A DNA stretch of 64,000 bases from Escallonia rubra. Lineage: Eukaryota > Streptophyta > Magnoliopsida > Escalloniales > Escalloniaceae. A model generated the notes under the pieces. The model did not search any database, was not told where the DNA came from, and was given only the letters and a program-made list of their open reading frames with translations. This document shows, in pieces, positions 1 through 12,048 of this stretch (position 1 is its first letter; every line of letters starts with the position of its first letter). The stretch covers positions 1-64,000 of the forward strand of contig JAVXUO010002878.1 in NCBI GenBank assembly GCA_033065855.1, written 5' to 3'. Made by a program: the position numbers and the translations under genes.

Positions 1-405
1 AAGGCGCGGCGACGAACGTCGCGGGAGAGAGTTGGTGCCGGGGCACGTATCATGGAGGTGGCGCAAGGGCGCGGCGACGAACGTCGCGGAGCAATACTTG
101 GTGCCGTGGGCACGTATCATGAGGATGGCGCAAGGGCGCGGCGACGAACGTCGCGGAGCAATATTTGGTGCCGGGGCACGTATCATGAGAATAGCGTAAG
201 GGCGCGGCGACGAACGTCGCGGAGCAATATTTGGTGCCGGGGCACGTATCATGAGAATGGCGCAAGGGCGCGGCGACGAACGTCGCGGAGCAATATTTGG
301 TGCCGGGGCACGTATCATGAGAATGGCGCAAGGGCGCGGCGACGAACGTCGCGGAGCAATATTTGGTGCCGGGGCACGTATCATGAGAATGGCGCAAGGG
401 CGCGC
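1..405. repeat. 66-bp tandem array A (left LTR copy)
   Basis: About six head-to-tail copies of a GC-rich unit containing GGCGACGAACGTCGC. Unit starts at 61, 128, 194, 260, 326 and 392 give steps of 67, 66, 66, 66 and 66 bp. Because 66 is a multiple of three, several frames stay open by chance; these ORFs are not genes. The same array is at 15,030-15,396 in the other LTR. Confidence 0.95.
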
Positions 406-849
406 GTCGGGTGTCCCGAAGACAGGATGTGAGCTAAGTGTACCTGTCATAACAAGATAATGAATGCAACATGTAGTAGTGACAAAGTTGGGAGTGATGG
501 TATGCGGTCGTCGGCGACGGGTCATTCGGCTGTAACGCGCGACTTTGGGTGACGGGCATCGCGGGAGCGGCGTGCGGTCCCGGGCGACGGACGTCGCGAG
601 GTTGATGGACGACGGACGTCGCGAAGTTGATGGACGACGGACGTCGGGAGGTTGATGTACGAACGTCCGTAAGGTGATGCACGACGAACGTCCGTAAACA
701 TCGCGGAGGTGCAAAGACTCGAGAAAACAAGTGCGCGCAGGAGGGGAGGCCATAGGCCAAACATTGGGGGGAAGGCCAAGGCCACCACCCCTGGGGAGGC
801 TGAGGCCGACCCTAGGGGTGGCCAAGGCAAAAGGCCAACTCCCATGAAG

Positions 850-1500
850 GGAGGCCAAGGCCATTCCCCCATTCGATGAACTTCGGGCGCGCCGACGGTA
901 GGTGTTTTGATAAGCAAAGGCAAATCCGGAAGTTGCGTTACGACGAGCGTGTCGATGCGAATTGTATCCATATGACGAACGAGGTGTCAAAGTCACGCGC
1001 AAAGCGTACGAAGCGAAAAGAGTGCGAAAAAGGGGTTTGCGCGGAGGGGTGAACCACCGGGGGAAAATGGCCGAGGCCAACCCCTCCTGGAGGCCGAGGC
1101 CGACCCCTAGGCCTGGGGAAGGCCGAGGCTGACCCCTGGGGTTGGCCAAGGCCAAATGGCCAACTTCCATTTTCGGAGCCCAAGGCAATTTCTCCTTTTG
1201 CGAACTTCGGGCGCACCGTCGGTAGGTGTTTTGATAAGCAATGACGAATCCGAAAGTTGTGTTGCGACGAGCATGCTACCAAGAATCGTACCCACATGAT
1301 GAACAAGGTGCCAGAGTCATGTACGAAACGTACGAAGCGAAAAAAGTACGAAAAGGACTTTGCGTAAAAAGTGAAGAACCGAGGGGGGAAGGCCAAGGCC
1401 AAACCCCCATGGGAGGCCGAGGCCGACCCCATGGCCTTGGGTGAGGCCGAGGCCGACCCCATGGTCTTGGGTGAGGCCGAGGCCGACCCCATGGGGTTGG
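850..1500. repeat. 324-bp tandem repeat inside LTR U3
   Basis: The motif CTTCGGGCGC followed by GTCGGTAGGTGTTTTGATAA-like sequence occurs at 881 and again at 1205, 324 bp apart. Each copy continues through a similar block ending in GGCC-rich sequence. A third, more diverged copy seems to follow from about 1530. The same arrangement is in the right LTR (about 15,960 and 16,290). Confidence 0.8.
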
Positions 1501-1795
1501 CCAAGGCCTTTGCCCGTTGACCCTGTTGCTCCGGTTGCGCCGTCGGTCGACATTTTTGGTAAGGTGTTTGGGTGATCTTGGTGTGACGATTGCGCTAGCG
1601 TGAGTGACGTCAATGCAAAATAAAAATGTCTAAGTCGCGCACGAAGCACGTGAAGCGAGAAAAACACGTGTCTTGGGTGCGCGGGCACTGACCGGTTTGA
1701 TGCGCTGGAAAATTGACCGTTGACAATGTTGACGTGTTCGCGCGTAGTGGGACCCCTAGCGGGCCATTGGGTCTGACCAAGATGGGTTGGGAACA

Positions 1796-1807
1796 TAAGC
1801 CCCCTGC
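1796..1807 (-). other. Probable polypurine tract next to the 3' LTR
   Basis: Read on the minus strand, the bases just before the LTR start TGTTCCC are GCAGGGGGCTTA. A G-rich tract here is expected as primer for plus-strand DNA synthesis. It is short and interrupted, so the call rests mainly on position. Confidence 0.5.
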
Positions 1808-3016
1808 GTGCGGTGTGCGCGGAGGGGCAACCCGAGCGGGCGCCGCACGCATAAGCATTAATCGATGAAAAAAAAGTGTCGGGCTCGAATTTGGAGGAAC
1901 GGGCGCTATAGTAACGTGAAACGCGGGGGAGCGTAAAATCCCTTGGAATATGCAAAGTTTCGATTTTTTTTTTTGCGAAAATAAAATGGTAACGATCTCA
2001 GCGTAACGGTGAACTCGAGAAAAAAAGAAATAGCGAAAACAAAATGTAACACGCGTGTCCGTTGGCGTTAGCGTGAAAGAAAGAAATAGCGCGACAAAAA
2101 AATGTGCGGAAGATGGGTTGCGCGAAGAATTTTGATAGCGACGTTAGGTTATGAATGTGAAATAATAATGTTGTTTTGCTAAAATAACAACGCGTTGGAA
2201 AAAGTCGGCGTTAAGAAGTGGAACGCTAAAAGAGTTGTTGGGGATTTTGGGGGGAAACTTGGAATTTGAATTGATGTGATGGATTTGGGGGGAAAATTAG
2301 GTGGGAAGTCTTAACTTTCAAGACTTGGGAGAGAGAGAGAAAGAAAGACTTAGCCAAACTAAAGAGAGAAAGGAGAGAAAGAAAGGAGAGGAAGAAGAAG
2401 AAGAAGAAGAGGAGTTGGATCTTGAAGACCCATGAGAGTGAGAACATCACAAGAAGCCAAGAGGATGCAACAAGGTAAGAGAGGAGGGGCAAGTGGGGGA
2501 AGGGTTGGCCATGGGCCAACCGCGACGGCGGCCGAGGCACACCGCCGGGCCGAGGCCGAGTGTGGGGGAAGGAGAGGGGGCGTGGCTATGGGGTGAAGGG
2601 AGGGGGGGAGGGGGGAGGGCGACAAGGGCCGGCCGACCAAGGCCGCGAGGCCGAGGCCGACCAAGGCCGCTTGGCCGAGGCCGGCGCGGGCGCGGCGCGG
2701 GCGGTGGAGGGGGGAGAGGAAGGGGAGGGGAAGAGGGAAGGGAGAGGGGAAGGGGAGAGGGAAGGGGAGGGAGAGGGAGAAGGGGAGAGGGGAAGGGGAG
2801 AGGGGAGAGGGAGAGGAGAGGAAGGGGAGGGGGAAGGAAGAGGGGAAGGGAGAGGGAGGAAGGAGGAGGGGGAAGGAAGGAAGGAAGGAGGGGGAAGGGG
2901 AAGGAGAAAGAGGGAAGAAGGAAGGAAGAGGGAAGAGGGAGAGAGGAAGGGAGGCCGAGGCCGAGGCCGAGGCCGAGGCTGTCGGGGCCGAGGCCGAGGC
3001 CGACCGGAGGCACGGC
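1808..3016. repeat. Non-coding leader of the antisense gene with purine-rich and GGCCGA low-complexity tracts
   Basis: Between the 3' LTR and the PMD gene. From about 2,320 to 2,960 the plus strand is almost entirely A/G (GGGAAGGA, GAGAGG, AAGAAG runs). It is followed by GGCCGA repeats at about 2,953-3,003. Long ORFs on both strands here reflect composition only. The segment lies immediately upstream of the PMD gene and would hold its promoter, but no TATA box is evident. Confidence 0.7.
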
Positions 3017-6000
3017 GTGCGCGGAGATGTTTCTCACGGCGCAAAGGGGAATGTTGGTGGATTGCCGAAAAAGACACGGAAGAAGCAAAGTGTGCGATGG
3101 CGCGGCGGAGCTAGCGGGCGATCAACGTTAGTGCCGGGCGACATGTTTGATGATGACGACGTCGCGCTGGTTGAAGAAGCGGGGGTGCCATTGAGCTTCA
3201 TTGGTAGGGCGAGGAGCTTTGATGCAACGCCAAGCCACAGCAATATTTTGTTGACGGCGAAGGGGGCGGTGCCCGGATGCCCACCCAAGGAGCTTTGGAG
3301 GGAGCTTGGCCAGCGAGTGGGTGCGGATGTGTTTTTGGGTCCTTTCGGTGCGTCGTCGATGGCGGAGAGTCCGTTGGTTCCTTCACCGTATGTTCGTGCG
3401 CCGAGCGGGGGGGTCGCTCCGGTGATGTCGCCGAGGTACATGCCGGGTTTGTTGGTGGAACGACTAGATGTGCCGTGGTCGCCGGTGATGTTCAAGGGCC
3501 ATAATACCATGCCGGTGGGGTGGAATTTTTGGTGCATGTATATGTTGGAGCAGTCGGGTTGGGGGGAGAGATTGGAGGCGTTGGGATTGGTGTCTGCGAT
3601 AGAGGCGACGTTCAAGGTGATTGATCCGGTGAGGGACTTTAAGGGCTTGGCGTTGTTGCTTTCGAGATGGAGCTCGCAGACGCATACGTTCATCACGGCG
3701 TTTGGGGAGATTGGGCCAACGCTTCTCGACGTGATGATGTTGACGGGGTTGCCCATGCACGGTACGGAGAATGCTTGTGAGCTGGAGTTGACGGCGGCGG
3801 AACGGTTGACGGTAAAGGAACTGCAGGGGTTTGCCTCGTTGATAAGGAGCAATCGCAAGGGTACGTACAGCGGGTGGCTCAAATACTTCTATGGTACGGC
3901 GACCGCGTTACCCGGGCAGAAGTCTGCGTCGGTGAGCAATTTTCGCGCGGGTCCTTGCTATAAGGACAAGAGATACGAGCTAGCGGGGTTTCTTGTCATG
4001 TTCTTGTCGAGGTACGTGCTTATAATGTCTTCCCTTTAGTATTGTTGCATGTTGTACTTCCATTGTTCTTGTATGCGTAGAATGCTGAATTTTATACTTA
4101 GAGAAAAAAACGTGTCGGAAAGATAGTGTAGTCATATTGCCATGCAACAGAGTTTACGTTCAGAATAGGGCGAGAAGGTTATGATAGACATTGTATGCTC
4201 TTATGCTTGTAGGTTTGTATTTGAGGGGACGCCGGAGGATGGCGTGTCCCCGAGGGTATTCAAGTTGGCTGTACGTATGGCTGGTGGGGGGCGCGTCGGG
4301 CTGGCCCCCATTTACTTAGGCACGCAGTACTCTCGTCTAGATCAGTTTGCCAATGATGTACAGAGGTCGTATGGACGCTATCAGGTGACGACGTACGTAG
4401 ACTGGATGTTCTTGCAGCGGTATCTATTCGAGGTCTACATGGATTATCGGCCTCGTGATCTTCCCTTAGTACATCCGTCGCCGCGGATGGTTACGGTGAC
4501 TCGGCCGGGCAAGTCACGTGAGGTTTCGGCTTGGTACGCAGGTGGCCGAGTATATGCCTGGGCGGGCGGGAAGAGGCCCGGGCGTGATTTGGCAGACATT
4601 TTTGACGATCGAGATGAGTGCGTTCCCCGTGCGTATACCGGCATGCATTATTCGTACGGTACTCCTCCATGGATGGATCTGCAGGACACTATGGTGCGAC
4701 TACACGGTCGAGATGAGCTGACGGACACGGCGGTGGCCTTACTAGTGGCGTACTTTCCAGGGTGGCTACCCGTATTGACTGATGATGGCGGGAAGCCGGC
4801 TGAGAACAGATATTACGTGGCGAGATACAGCCCCGATCGATTGTCCTCGAGCTTTGGTTATGATTTAGAGCCCCCATGTGGCTATACGAGGGCGTGGGAG
4901 GTGAGGAAGGCTTTTGGGTATACGATCTTAAAGTGGGCGCGGAAGTGGCCGGTACCGACAGAGGAGTGGAGGAGGCCCGGGACGCTATCGACGAGAGTAG
5001 CGACGGTTGAGTATGCGCGATGGTGGGATCGGGTACTGGCGACATGGTCGGAGTGGTTGTCGCAGGAGCCATCCGACAGGCAGCAGGTCGATGTCTTTGC
5101 GGGGGACAGAGGACTGGGACTGGTTACAGCGCAGGTCGCGAGGCAGAACGGCATGTCGGTACTACTTACAGGCGTATCAGATGAACCGGTGCCAGCACGC
5201 GCGCCACGGGCGCCGGCAGCAGCAGGTGGTCCGAGGGTGCCGGGTGCTGGCAAGGGTCCCATTTCGTCATTGAGAGTAGGTATGATGGTGGGTGCACAGC
5301 GGACAGGCGCAGGTCCTTCGACGGGTGGTGGACGTAGGCCGAAGAGGTCGCGAGAGGTGCTGGAGGAGTGTGACTCCGAGGTTAGTGTAATGCTTTGCTT
5401 TCGTTGTACAGTTGCCAATTATCATGTTAAGTGTTCTCTAATGCTCGGTTCTCTCTTTTTTTTTTACAGGAAGTTCGATGATGATGGTGGTGCCATTGAC
5501 GTGGAGTCAGACGATACCACAGAGTATGCCGAGGCCGTTACTGATGATACTGAGGGGATGGATCTTGAGGCAGCTGAGGAGGATGAGGAGGCAGATGTAG
5601 ATGCGGCCGATGAGGTCGAGGAGATGGAGGCCGAGCCGGCCTATGAGGGGGAGCCGATGGATAGTGAGGCCTTCGAGGAGGCCGCGGCGGTAGAGCAGGC
5701 AGCGGCCTACATTGTGGAGCCAGTCAGTCACCTGGAGCAGACAGCAGCATATGTTGTGGAGCCGGTCGTGCCAGTTGGTCATTCGAGCCCGTCACCTGTC
5801 TTGGTCGAGGAGGTATTCGGTGGCCCGATGGGTCACACGTTTGAGGGTGATGATTGGTGGGCACATGCGGGGGCACATGCCGGGTTGCCGACCACACATG
5901 TGGTGGTTAGAGATTCGTTGCCACGACGCGGTGTACCTGATTCGTCTGTTGTGGAGCCGATAGCGGATACATTGTCGGAGTCAGCCGTGGATGCGGGTGA

Positions 6001-6667
6001 TGCTCTGTTGGCGATGCATGCTGCCACCGTTGGCATGAGATCAGTGGGTGGTAGGGCGACAGGGGTTGATGCTGCTAGTGGCGGGTCTTCAGTCGGGCAG
6101 GCAGACGGTATGTCCTGGGAGGGCCTCGGGTTGTCTGATGCGGTGGTCCAGCGGTTGGAGATGATTAGGGCGAGACAACCCCAGACATTTGAGGGCTCTA
6201 TTACCATGCGGGGCACGGCATTGCTCAAGGCGATGTTTGCCGCACTTGTGGACTGGCTGGCGACACTTAGTACGGTGTCGACCTCAACTTGGAGTTCAGA
6301 GATGAGGTCAGAGTTTATGTCAGAGCTCGAGCCGTTCGTAGCTTTTGGCTTCCAGTTGGAGTGGTTGTCCGACTATGTCCGAGGTAGAGGGCCGAGTGTT
6401 GAGGCCATGGCTGGACTGACTGTGGTAGGAGCGCAGGAGGTGGCGTGTCAGGGCCGTAGGCGTATGCTTGATGCGGCGTTGACAGATGTGACGCGAGAGG
6501 TTTCTGAGATGCGGGCCCGGCTTAGCGAGGCGGAGGCTCGGCAGGCAGAGATAGAGAGACAGGGGGCCGAGTTGGAGCAGAGATGGTCCGACTTACAGGT
6601 GCAGCGACAGACTCTGGAGTCGTATACTTCTGATACTGTTGGTGCACTGCTTACTTCTTTACGCTAG
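3017..6667 (+). CDS. Antisense accessory gene of the Tat element: plant mobile domain (PMD) protein
   Basis: Exon 1 is 3017-4011 and exon 2 starts at 4213. The 201-bp intron has donor AG|GTACGT and acceptor TTGTAG, and joins ...FLSR to FVFEG... exactly as PMD proteins read. If nothing else is removed, the product is 1,149 aa. The PMD (PF10536, 'aminotransferase-like') covers roughly residues 150-520, with recognisable blocks RWSSQTHTF, GEIGPTLLDV and LTGLPMHG. It is followed by a basic patch (RRPKRSR), a long Asp/Glu-rich stretch with repeated YxVEPV motifs, and a C-terminal coiled coil rich in E, R and Q. PMD proteins occur in host nuclear proteins such as MAIN and MAIL1 and inside transposons; the biochemical activity is unknown. 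The gene lies opposite to gag-pol, between integrase and 3' LTR, and converges with pol. The start may instead be the Met at 3143. A possible second intron is at 5381-5469. Confidence 0.85.
5381..5469 (+). other. Intron-like segment in the PMD gene
   Basis: GAG|GTTAGT at the left and an eleven-T tract followed by ACAG|GAAG at the right look like good splice sites. The segment is AT-rich compared with the GC-rich exons on both sides. Its length is 89 nt, so removal would shift the frame straight into a TGA, whereas retention keeps the frame open into the acidic region. Either one base was lost in this copy or the segment is retained. Confidence 0.6.
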
Positions 6668-7113
6668 ATGTGATGTACTTTTCATTTTGCTAGTAGTCAT
6701 TGGTCCGTAGCGACCTACAAACCTGTGACCTGTATGCATTTTGTTGATACTGATATAGCAGTTGTATGGTTATTTTGTACCTGTGTTTGTTGTGAGGTGA
6801 TGCTTAGCTTTTGATGTGCTCGTATATCTTGCATGTGGTGTCCTCCCGTTGTGGTTCCCCCTTCCCCGCCCATAGCAAGCGACTTAGTGAACGATGTGTA
6901 AATGAAAGAGTGCGTTACATACAGTAGTTGAGGCGAGTGAATGATCTTTGCATTGATAGTATTTGGGCCAAAATGCCATTACATGAAGAAAGCAAGAACT
7001 TGTAATAAACAACAAAAGTTACAAGTCATGAACATGTGTGCATATACAAAAAAATGTTGTGTAAATGTTCTAAGCTTTGGGCGGGTAGGGCTGGGGGAAC
7101 ACTCCGCTGTTGG
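6668..7113. other. Convergent spacer between PMD gene and pol
   Basis: A 446-bp stretch between the stop of the PMD gene (plus strand) and the stop of pol (minus strand). I see no conserved coding sequence. Both 3' ends must be processed here or transcripts will overlap. Confidence 0.6.
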
Positions 7114-8910
7114 TCATGCATAAAACTTCTTCAAATAGCGACCGTTGATAGGTGCCGTGATTTGTCCGTCTTCCGTGTTGAGCAGGAGGTAGGAGCCGTT
7201 GTCTCTGGCTTCATGCACTTGAAGTGGTCCTTCCCAATTCGGTGTGAACTTGGGGGCTGACATGTTGGCGCGTACATGTTTGGCGGCTTGAAGAACAAGG
7301 TCGCCCTCGACGAATGTTCGTTGCTTCACAGTCTTTCCATATGCCTTGGTGAGTTGTTCGTGGTATTTCTTCATACGGCGCAAGGCATTGGCTCTCCTTT
7401 CATCAAGTCCTTCAAGGGCGGTCATTCTGGTTTCTTCCTCTCCAAGCCCACTGCTTAGGGAGAGTCTGGCTGATGCGACTGTAATCTCGGCTGGTACGAC
7501 ACACTCGTCCCCGTAGACAAGGGAAAAGGGTGTGGTCTTTGTTGCTGTATGCTTGGAGGTTCTGTAGGCCCAAAGTGCGAGGCTTAACTTCTCGGACCAT
7601 GAACCACTTGCATCATGGACCATTCGTGATAATACCCGCAGTAGAGTTTTGTTAGAAGCTTCGGCTTGACCATTCCCTTGTGGGTAGTAAGGAGTGGATG
7701 TAGCGTGGTTGATGTTGTATCCTTCCATGAAAGCTCGGACATCCCTGTTGATGAATGGCGTGCCGTTGTCGGATATGATACACCGGGGGATACCAAAGCG
7801 ACAGACGATGTGGTCGCGCAAGAAGTTGGCGATGGCGCCTCCCGTGGCTCGCCGTAGAGGTATGGCTTCGACCCACTTTGTGAAACGTTCCGTTGCAACC
7901 ATGATCCAAGTGTGACCCCGTGATGTTGGGTGGATGGGGCCTATGAGGTCGAGAGCCCAGGAGTGAAATGGCCAAGGGGCTAAGATCATGCGGAGATCGG
8001 ACGCCGGCGTGTGCATTCTGTCGGCGTGTCTCTGACAGGGTTGGCAGTGTCGGACATGAGAGATCGCGTCAGATTCCATAGTTGGCCAGTAGTATCCCAT
8101 CCTTAGCAACTCTGCATACAACTTCTGAGAGCCTTGATGCTCACCACAATCACCGTTGTGCACTTCGTTAATCACCTCGACTGTCTGGGCACCCTGCAGG
8201 CATCGCAGGGTGCGTCCCGAAAATCCCTTGCGGAACAACTCTCCTTCCGTCACAAAATACTTGACCGACTTGCGCTTGATAGATCGTGCCGAGCTGCGGT
8301 CAGGCGGTAGAACCCCGTGGGATAAGTACTGGATGAAAGGCTGGCGCCAGTCACCTTCGACGTTAATGACAAGAGCTTCAGTATTGTCCGGTGCGTACGA
8401 ACACTCGGGGCAGTCCCCTTGTATGTCTGAGGCATCCTTGGCCATGGATGGCCAATAGAGGCCCATACGCTGGAGGCGACGGTATAAAGGGGGACCGTCG
8501 AGGCCACAACACTTCTGATGGCCGAACTGTAATTTGTGCTTTGCTTCTTCCGGTGCCAAGCACCTGGCCAGAGTGCCTCCGGGGCATCGCCTGTACAAGA
8601 CGTCTCCCAACATCAAGAAATCTGCAAGGGTAGATGCGGTAGCAAGAGATGGCGCCTTAAGTTGGTCGACAATTGGTTGCCTCCAATCGTCTGTAGTAAT
8701 GTCCTTCGGGACTAGGTTCAATGATGTGCATGGTTCCGTCCTCTTGATGATGGTTAGCATTCGCTGCTCACCATCAACCTCCATCTTTGACGTGATCGTG
8801 GCCAAGCTGTCTGCATGTCGGTTGTGGCACCTGTTATGATGTTCGTACTGGATATGGCCAAATCTTCCTTCCAAGTATTGCACCAAGGCACGATAAGGCG
8901 CCAAGGCTGG
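7114..8910 (-). pseudogene. Integrase region of the Tat element pol
   Basis: Minus-strand frame continuous with the upstream RT frame but separated by a TAG at 8911-8913. The first part is the end of the second RNase H and a linker. Then come a zinc-binding H-H-C-C module (GEHQGSQKL, later CQPCQRH) and the catalytic core, with the DDE residues in DLIGP, SDNGT and QAEASN. A C-terminal region follows, ending KKFYA. The integrase itself has no internal stop. The protein would insert element cDNA into host DNA. The region is called a pseudogene only because the polyprotein frame is interrupted upstream. Confidence 0.9.
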
Positions 8911-10830
8911 CTAATTGATTGCGAACTCCTCGTCGGCCTGCTTCATGATCAAGTTCGAGTCCCCTTTTACACACAATGCCTTAGCCCCCATACTGGCAGC
9001 CAACATGAGGCCAATGACAAGTGCCTCATACTCAGCTTCATTGTTAGACACCGGGAAAGCAAGCTTGAAGGATAGGGATGTGGTAACGCCCTCTGAATTT
9101 CGAAGGACAATGTCGGCACCCCCTTGCCGGAGGGGAGCTCCATGGGGTCCTTTGCTAGTGGCTGAGCCGTCGAACTCAAGCGTCCACAATTCACCAATGT
9201 CAGAGGTCAGGGCCGTTTCTTCCCCAGGCAATTGATCTGAAGTCGGTTCATATTGTTGGCGTGGGAAGAAGGCCAAGAGGTCCGCTAGTGCTTGACTCCG
9301 TAAAGCTGTAGGATTCTTGATGGACAGGCCGAACTCGGCCAATAACAGCAACCAACGAGTAAGCCGGCCAGACAGGGCAAGGCGCGTGAGCATGTATTGT
9401 AATGGATCGGCCTTGGTGACAAGTGTGATCTGGTGTGACAAGAAGTAGTGTCTGAATTTCTGCGAGGCGTAGACCAAGGCTAAGCAGTGTTTCTCGAGCT
9501 CAGAGTAATTGGCTTCGGGGCCCCTGATTGATCGGCTGAGATAATAAACCGGGCGCTCCACCCCATCTACCTCTTGGGCAAGCAATGCCCCTATGGACCT
9601 GGGCGTGGAGGTCAAATAAAGTAAGAGTGGTATACCTCGTTGTGGCACGACCATGGTCTGCGGCGTCATGAGAACCGCCTTGATCTGTTCGAATGCTTGC
9701 TGTTGGGGCGCACGCCAACTCCACGGTGCGCTCTTACGCGTCAAGTGCTGGAAGGGCGTGATGAGTTCGGCCAAGGCAGGGATGAATCGGCGGAGGTAAG
9801 AGATCTTGCCAAGGAAGCTCTTCAATTGTTTGGTGCTCTTAGGAGGGGGCAACTCCTGGAGAGAACCAGACTTAGAAGGGTCAATGTCAATGCCCTGTCG
9901 CCTGACCAAAAAGCCGAGGAATTTGCCGGAGGAGACTCCAAAGGCACATTTCAACAAATTCATCTGCATGTTGTATTGTCGACAACGATCGAAGACTGCC
10001 CGAAGGTCCGTGAGATGTTCACTTTCCTTTTTAGATTTGATGATAAGATCGTCGACGTAGTCCTCCACTGTGCGGTGTATCATGTCATGGAAGATCGCTG
10101 TCATTGCTCTTTGATATGTTGCACCCGCGTTCTTAAGGCCGAAGGGCATGACTTTCCAACAGAAGTTACCCATAGGGGTACGGAAGGCTGTCTTGGCACA
10201 ATCGTCGGGGTTCATCCGGATTTGGTTGTAGCCCGCGAAACCATCCATGAAAGATAAGGTTTCGTGTCTGGCAGCTGCCTCGGTGAGCATGTCGATGTTG
10301 GGCAGCGGGAACTCGTCTTTGGGGCATGCCTTGTTCAGATCCCGAAAATCAATACAAATGCGGACTTGGCCGTTCTTCTTTTGCACAGGAACAACATTAG
10401 CCAACCAGATAGGATGAGTGATAGGTTCAATGAAACCAGCTTGTAAAAGTCGTTCAATTTCTTGCTTGATCTTCAGTTCGAGCTCGGGGCGGAAGGTTCA
10501 CGGATGCTGTCGAACAGGGCTGAACCCGTTAGCAATGTTGAGATGGTGCGTCACCAAGGCAGGATCCAATCCAGGCATTTCGTTGTAACTCCATGCCAAT
10601 ACGTCATGATATTCATGGAGAAGAGTAATCAGTCCTTCTCTTCGCCCAGGGGCGAGTTTCGTGCCGATGTAGGTCAGTCGAGGTTCCTCGTCCGGGTCAT
10701 CCAGGTTAATTTCTTCAAGATCTTCGACCTGCGGTCGAGGGTCATCTTCATAGCAGGGCGGGGCAGCACCTGGTGTGAGCTCAGGGTCCGGCAAGCAATG
10801 CTCGGCCGTACAACACCACTCTGTTTCCAT
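8911..10830 (-). pseudogene. Reverse transcriptase, RNase H and second (archaeal-type) RNase H of the Tat element
   Basis: Same frame as gag and integrase. The RT shows DFRDLNKACPKD, the MPFGLKNAGATYQR block and the catalytic YVDD. It is followed by the usual Ty3 RNase H (about 9,300-9,700) and then a second RNase H beginning at LEFDGSATS with NNEAEYEAL and GDSNLI (about 8,911-9,200). Two RNases H in a row is the Tat hallmark. A TGA at 10498-10500 falls just before FRPELE, where these proteins normally carry a charged residue, and a TAG at 8911-8913 ends the second RNase H early. Both could come from a single C-to-T change (CGA, CAG). Confidence 0.92.
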
Positions 10831-12048
10831 TAGTGGGTCGGGGTCGAGGGGGTTAGGCGGCGAACCCCCCGGAGCCCCCGGACACCGTCATAATTGGTAG
10901 ATCACCCTTCCATCCTTGATGACGCGCTGGAAGGTGATTTAAACCTTGTGTTTCTTGGACTTGGGGGATGAAGGCGAGGGATTGGTCGGGACAGCAGATG
11001 GCGCCGCCACGGTTGATGCCTTGTTCCCATTGCCTCTTTCGGACTTGGCCTTGGACTTGGCGGGCTTGTCCCCACACAGCTCGTCCCAACCTAGTAGTTT
11101 GGTGGAATGAATGTGAGTAGCATTCTCACCATCGGCAGCAATCTCAATGAAGAAGGAGGCCTCGGTGAAGTAAGACTCGGTACATTCAAAAGGGGCCTTG
11201 GTCGCGGGGATGGTCACCGCTACCTCATGTCCCGTAGGACCGGCCACCAGTTTCACACACTGGTGGTACGTCGAGGGGACAGCCTTGTTGGTATGAATCC
11301 AGGGTCGCCCAAGCAGGAGGTGGAAGGAAGATTCACTGTCTATCACGTGAAAAGTAGTGTCACGACGGACAGTTCCGATCATGAGGTCGACAGTGATGTG
11401 GCCAAGGGTGGACTGGTGGCCTTGCCCGAAGCCAGTAATTTTGACGGGGTCACGGATGATCCTCCTTGGTGGTATACCGGCCTGCTGCAAAGTGGTTAAG
11501 GGGATGATGTTGATCGAGGCGCCGCCGTCTACCAAGGCGCGACGAAAGCCGATGCCGTTAACAGTGCACTCAAGGTACAACGGCCGGTTATGATGCTCAA
11601 TTAGCGGTGAGTCATCGCCCGAAAAAATGAATGCGGTGGAAGGGATGTGTTTGAGCTCGGCCTGGGCGGCGAAGCATTCGGGCCCGAGGCCGGTAGTGAC
11701 CTCGATCAAACAGTCCAAGAGATATGTCCGCGCTGCGGGTGAAAACCCCATTTCATCAAAGAAGTCTTTGATCTTCGTCATTCGTCCAGCTGAGGATGCT
11801 GGCTGGGGGGTAGAAGGTACACAAGTTGTGACCATAGGGGAGACTTCCGCAGAAGCTTCGGGGACGTGTGGCTCGACGTGGTTGGTAGTAACCATGAGCA
11901 CCTGATGCTCGCGGTTGTTGTTGCCATGATTTGGGTACGGGTTCTTCCGCACGTCGTGATGCTTCCGCAGCTGTAGGTCGCCCGTCGCGACCTTTCTTGC
12001 GAAGATAGCTCGCAATGCATTGCAGTTCTTGAGGGGATGTCCAAGGGC
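10831..12048 (-). pseudogene. Protease region of the Tat element
   Basis: After the zinc-knuckle remainder come about 120 residues of linker, then an aspartic protease domain with active-site motif LVDGGASINI and, further on, LLGRPWIH. A lysine-rich tail ends at a TAA (10939-10941), and a TGA follows at 10888-10890 before the RT linker. The frame is unchanged throughout. The DGGAS form of the catalytic triplet is common in plant retroelement proteases. It would cut the Gag-Pol polyprotein. Confidence 0.85.

Larger units (their letters stand above)
1..1795 (-). repeat. 3' LTR of the Tat element (partial)
   Basis: This segment matches about 15,075-16,875 nearly base for base, including the 66-bp array, the GGCCGAGGCC-rich blocks and the terminus GATGGGTTGGGAACA (TGTTCCCAACC on the minus strand). 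The window begins inside it, so the part carrying the TATA box and U5 is not visible. In the stretches compared, differences from the other LTR are mainly A/G and C/T changes plus repeat-number changes. Confidence 0.92.

Noticed and set aside
50-460. Overlapping ORFs on both strands
   Set aside because: They arise because the 66-bp unit is a multiple of three, so any open frame repeats. No family match and the region is LTR.
2226-3131. Long ORFs of 100-210 aa on both strands
   Set aside because: Purely compositional (Gly/Arg/Glu or Pro/Leu/Ser strings) from GA-rich and GGCCGA repeats.
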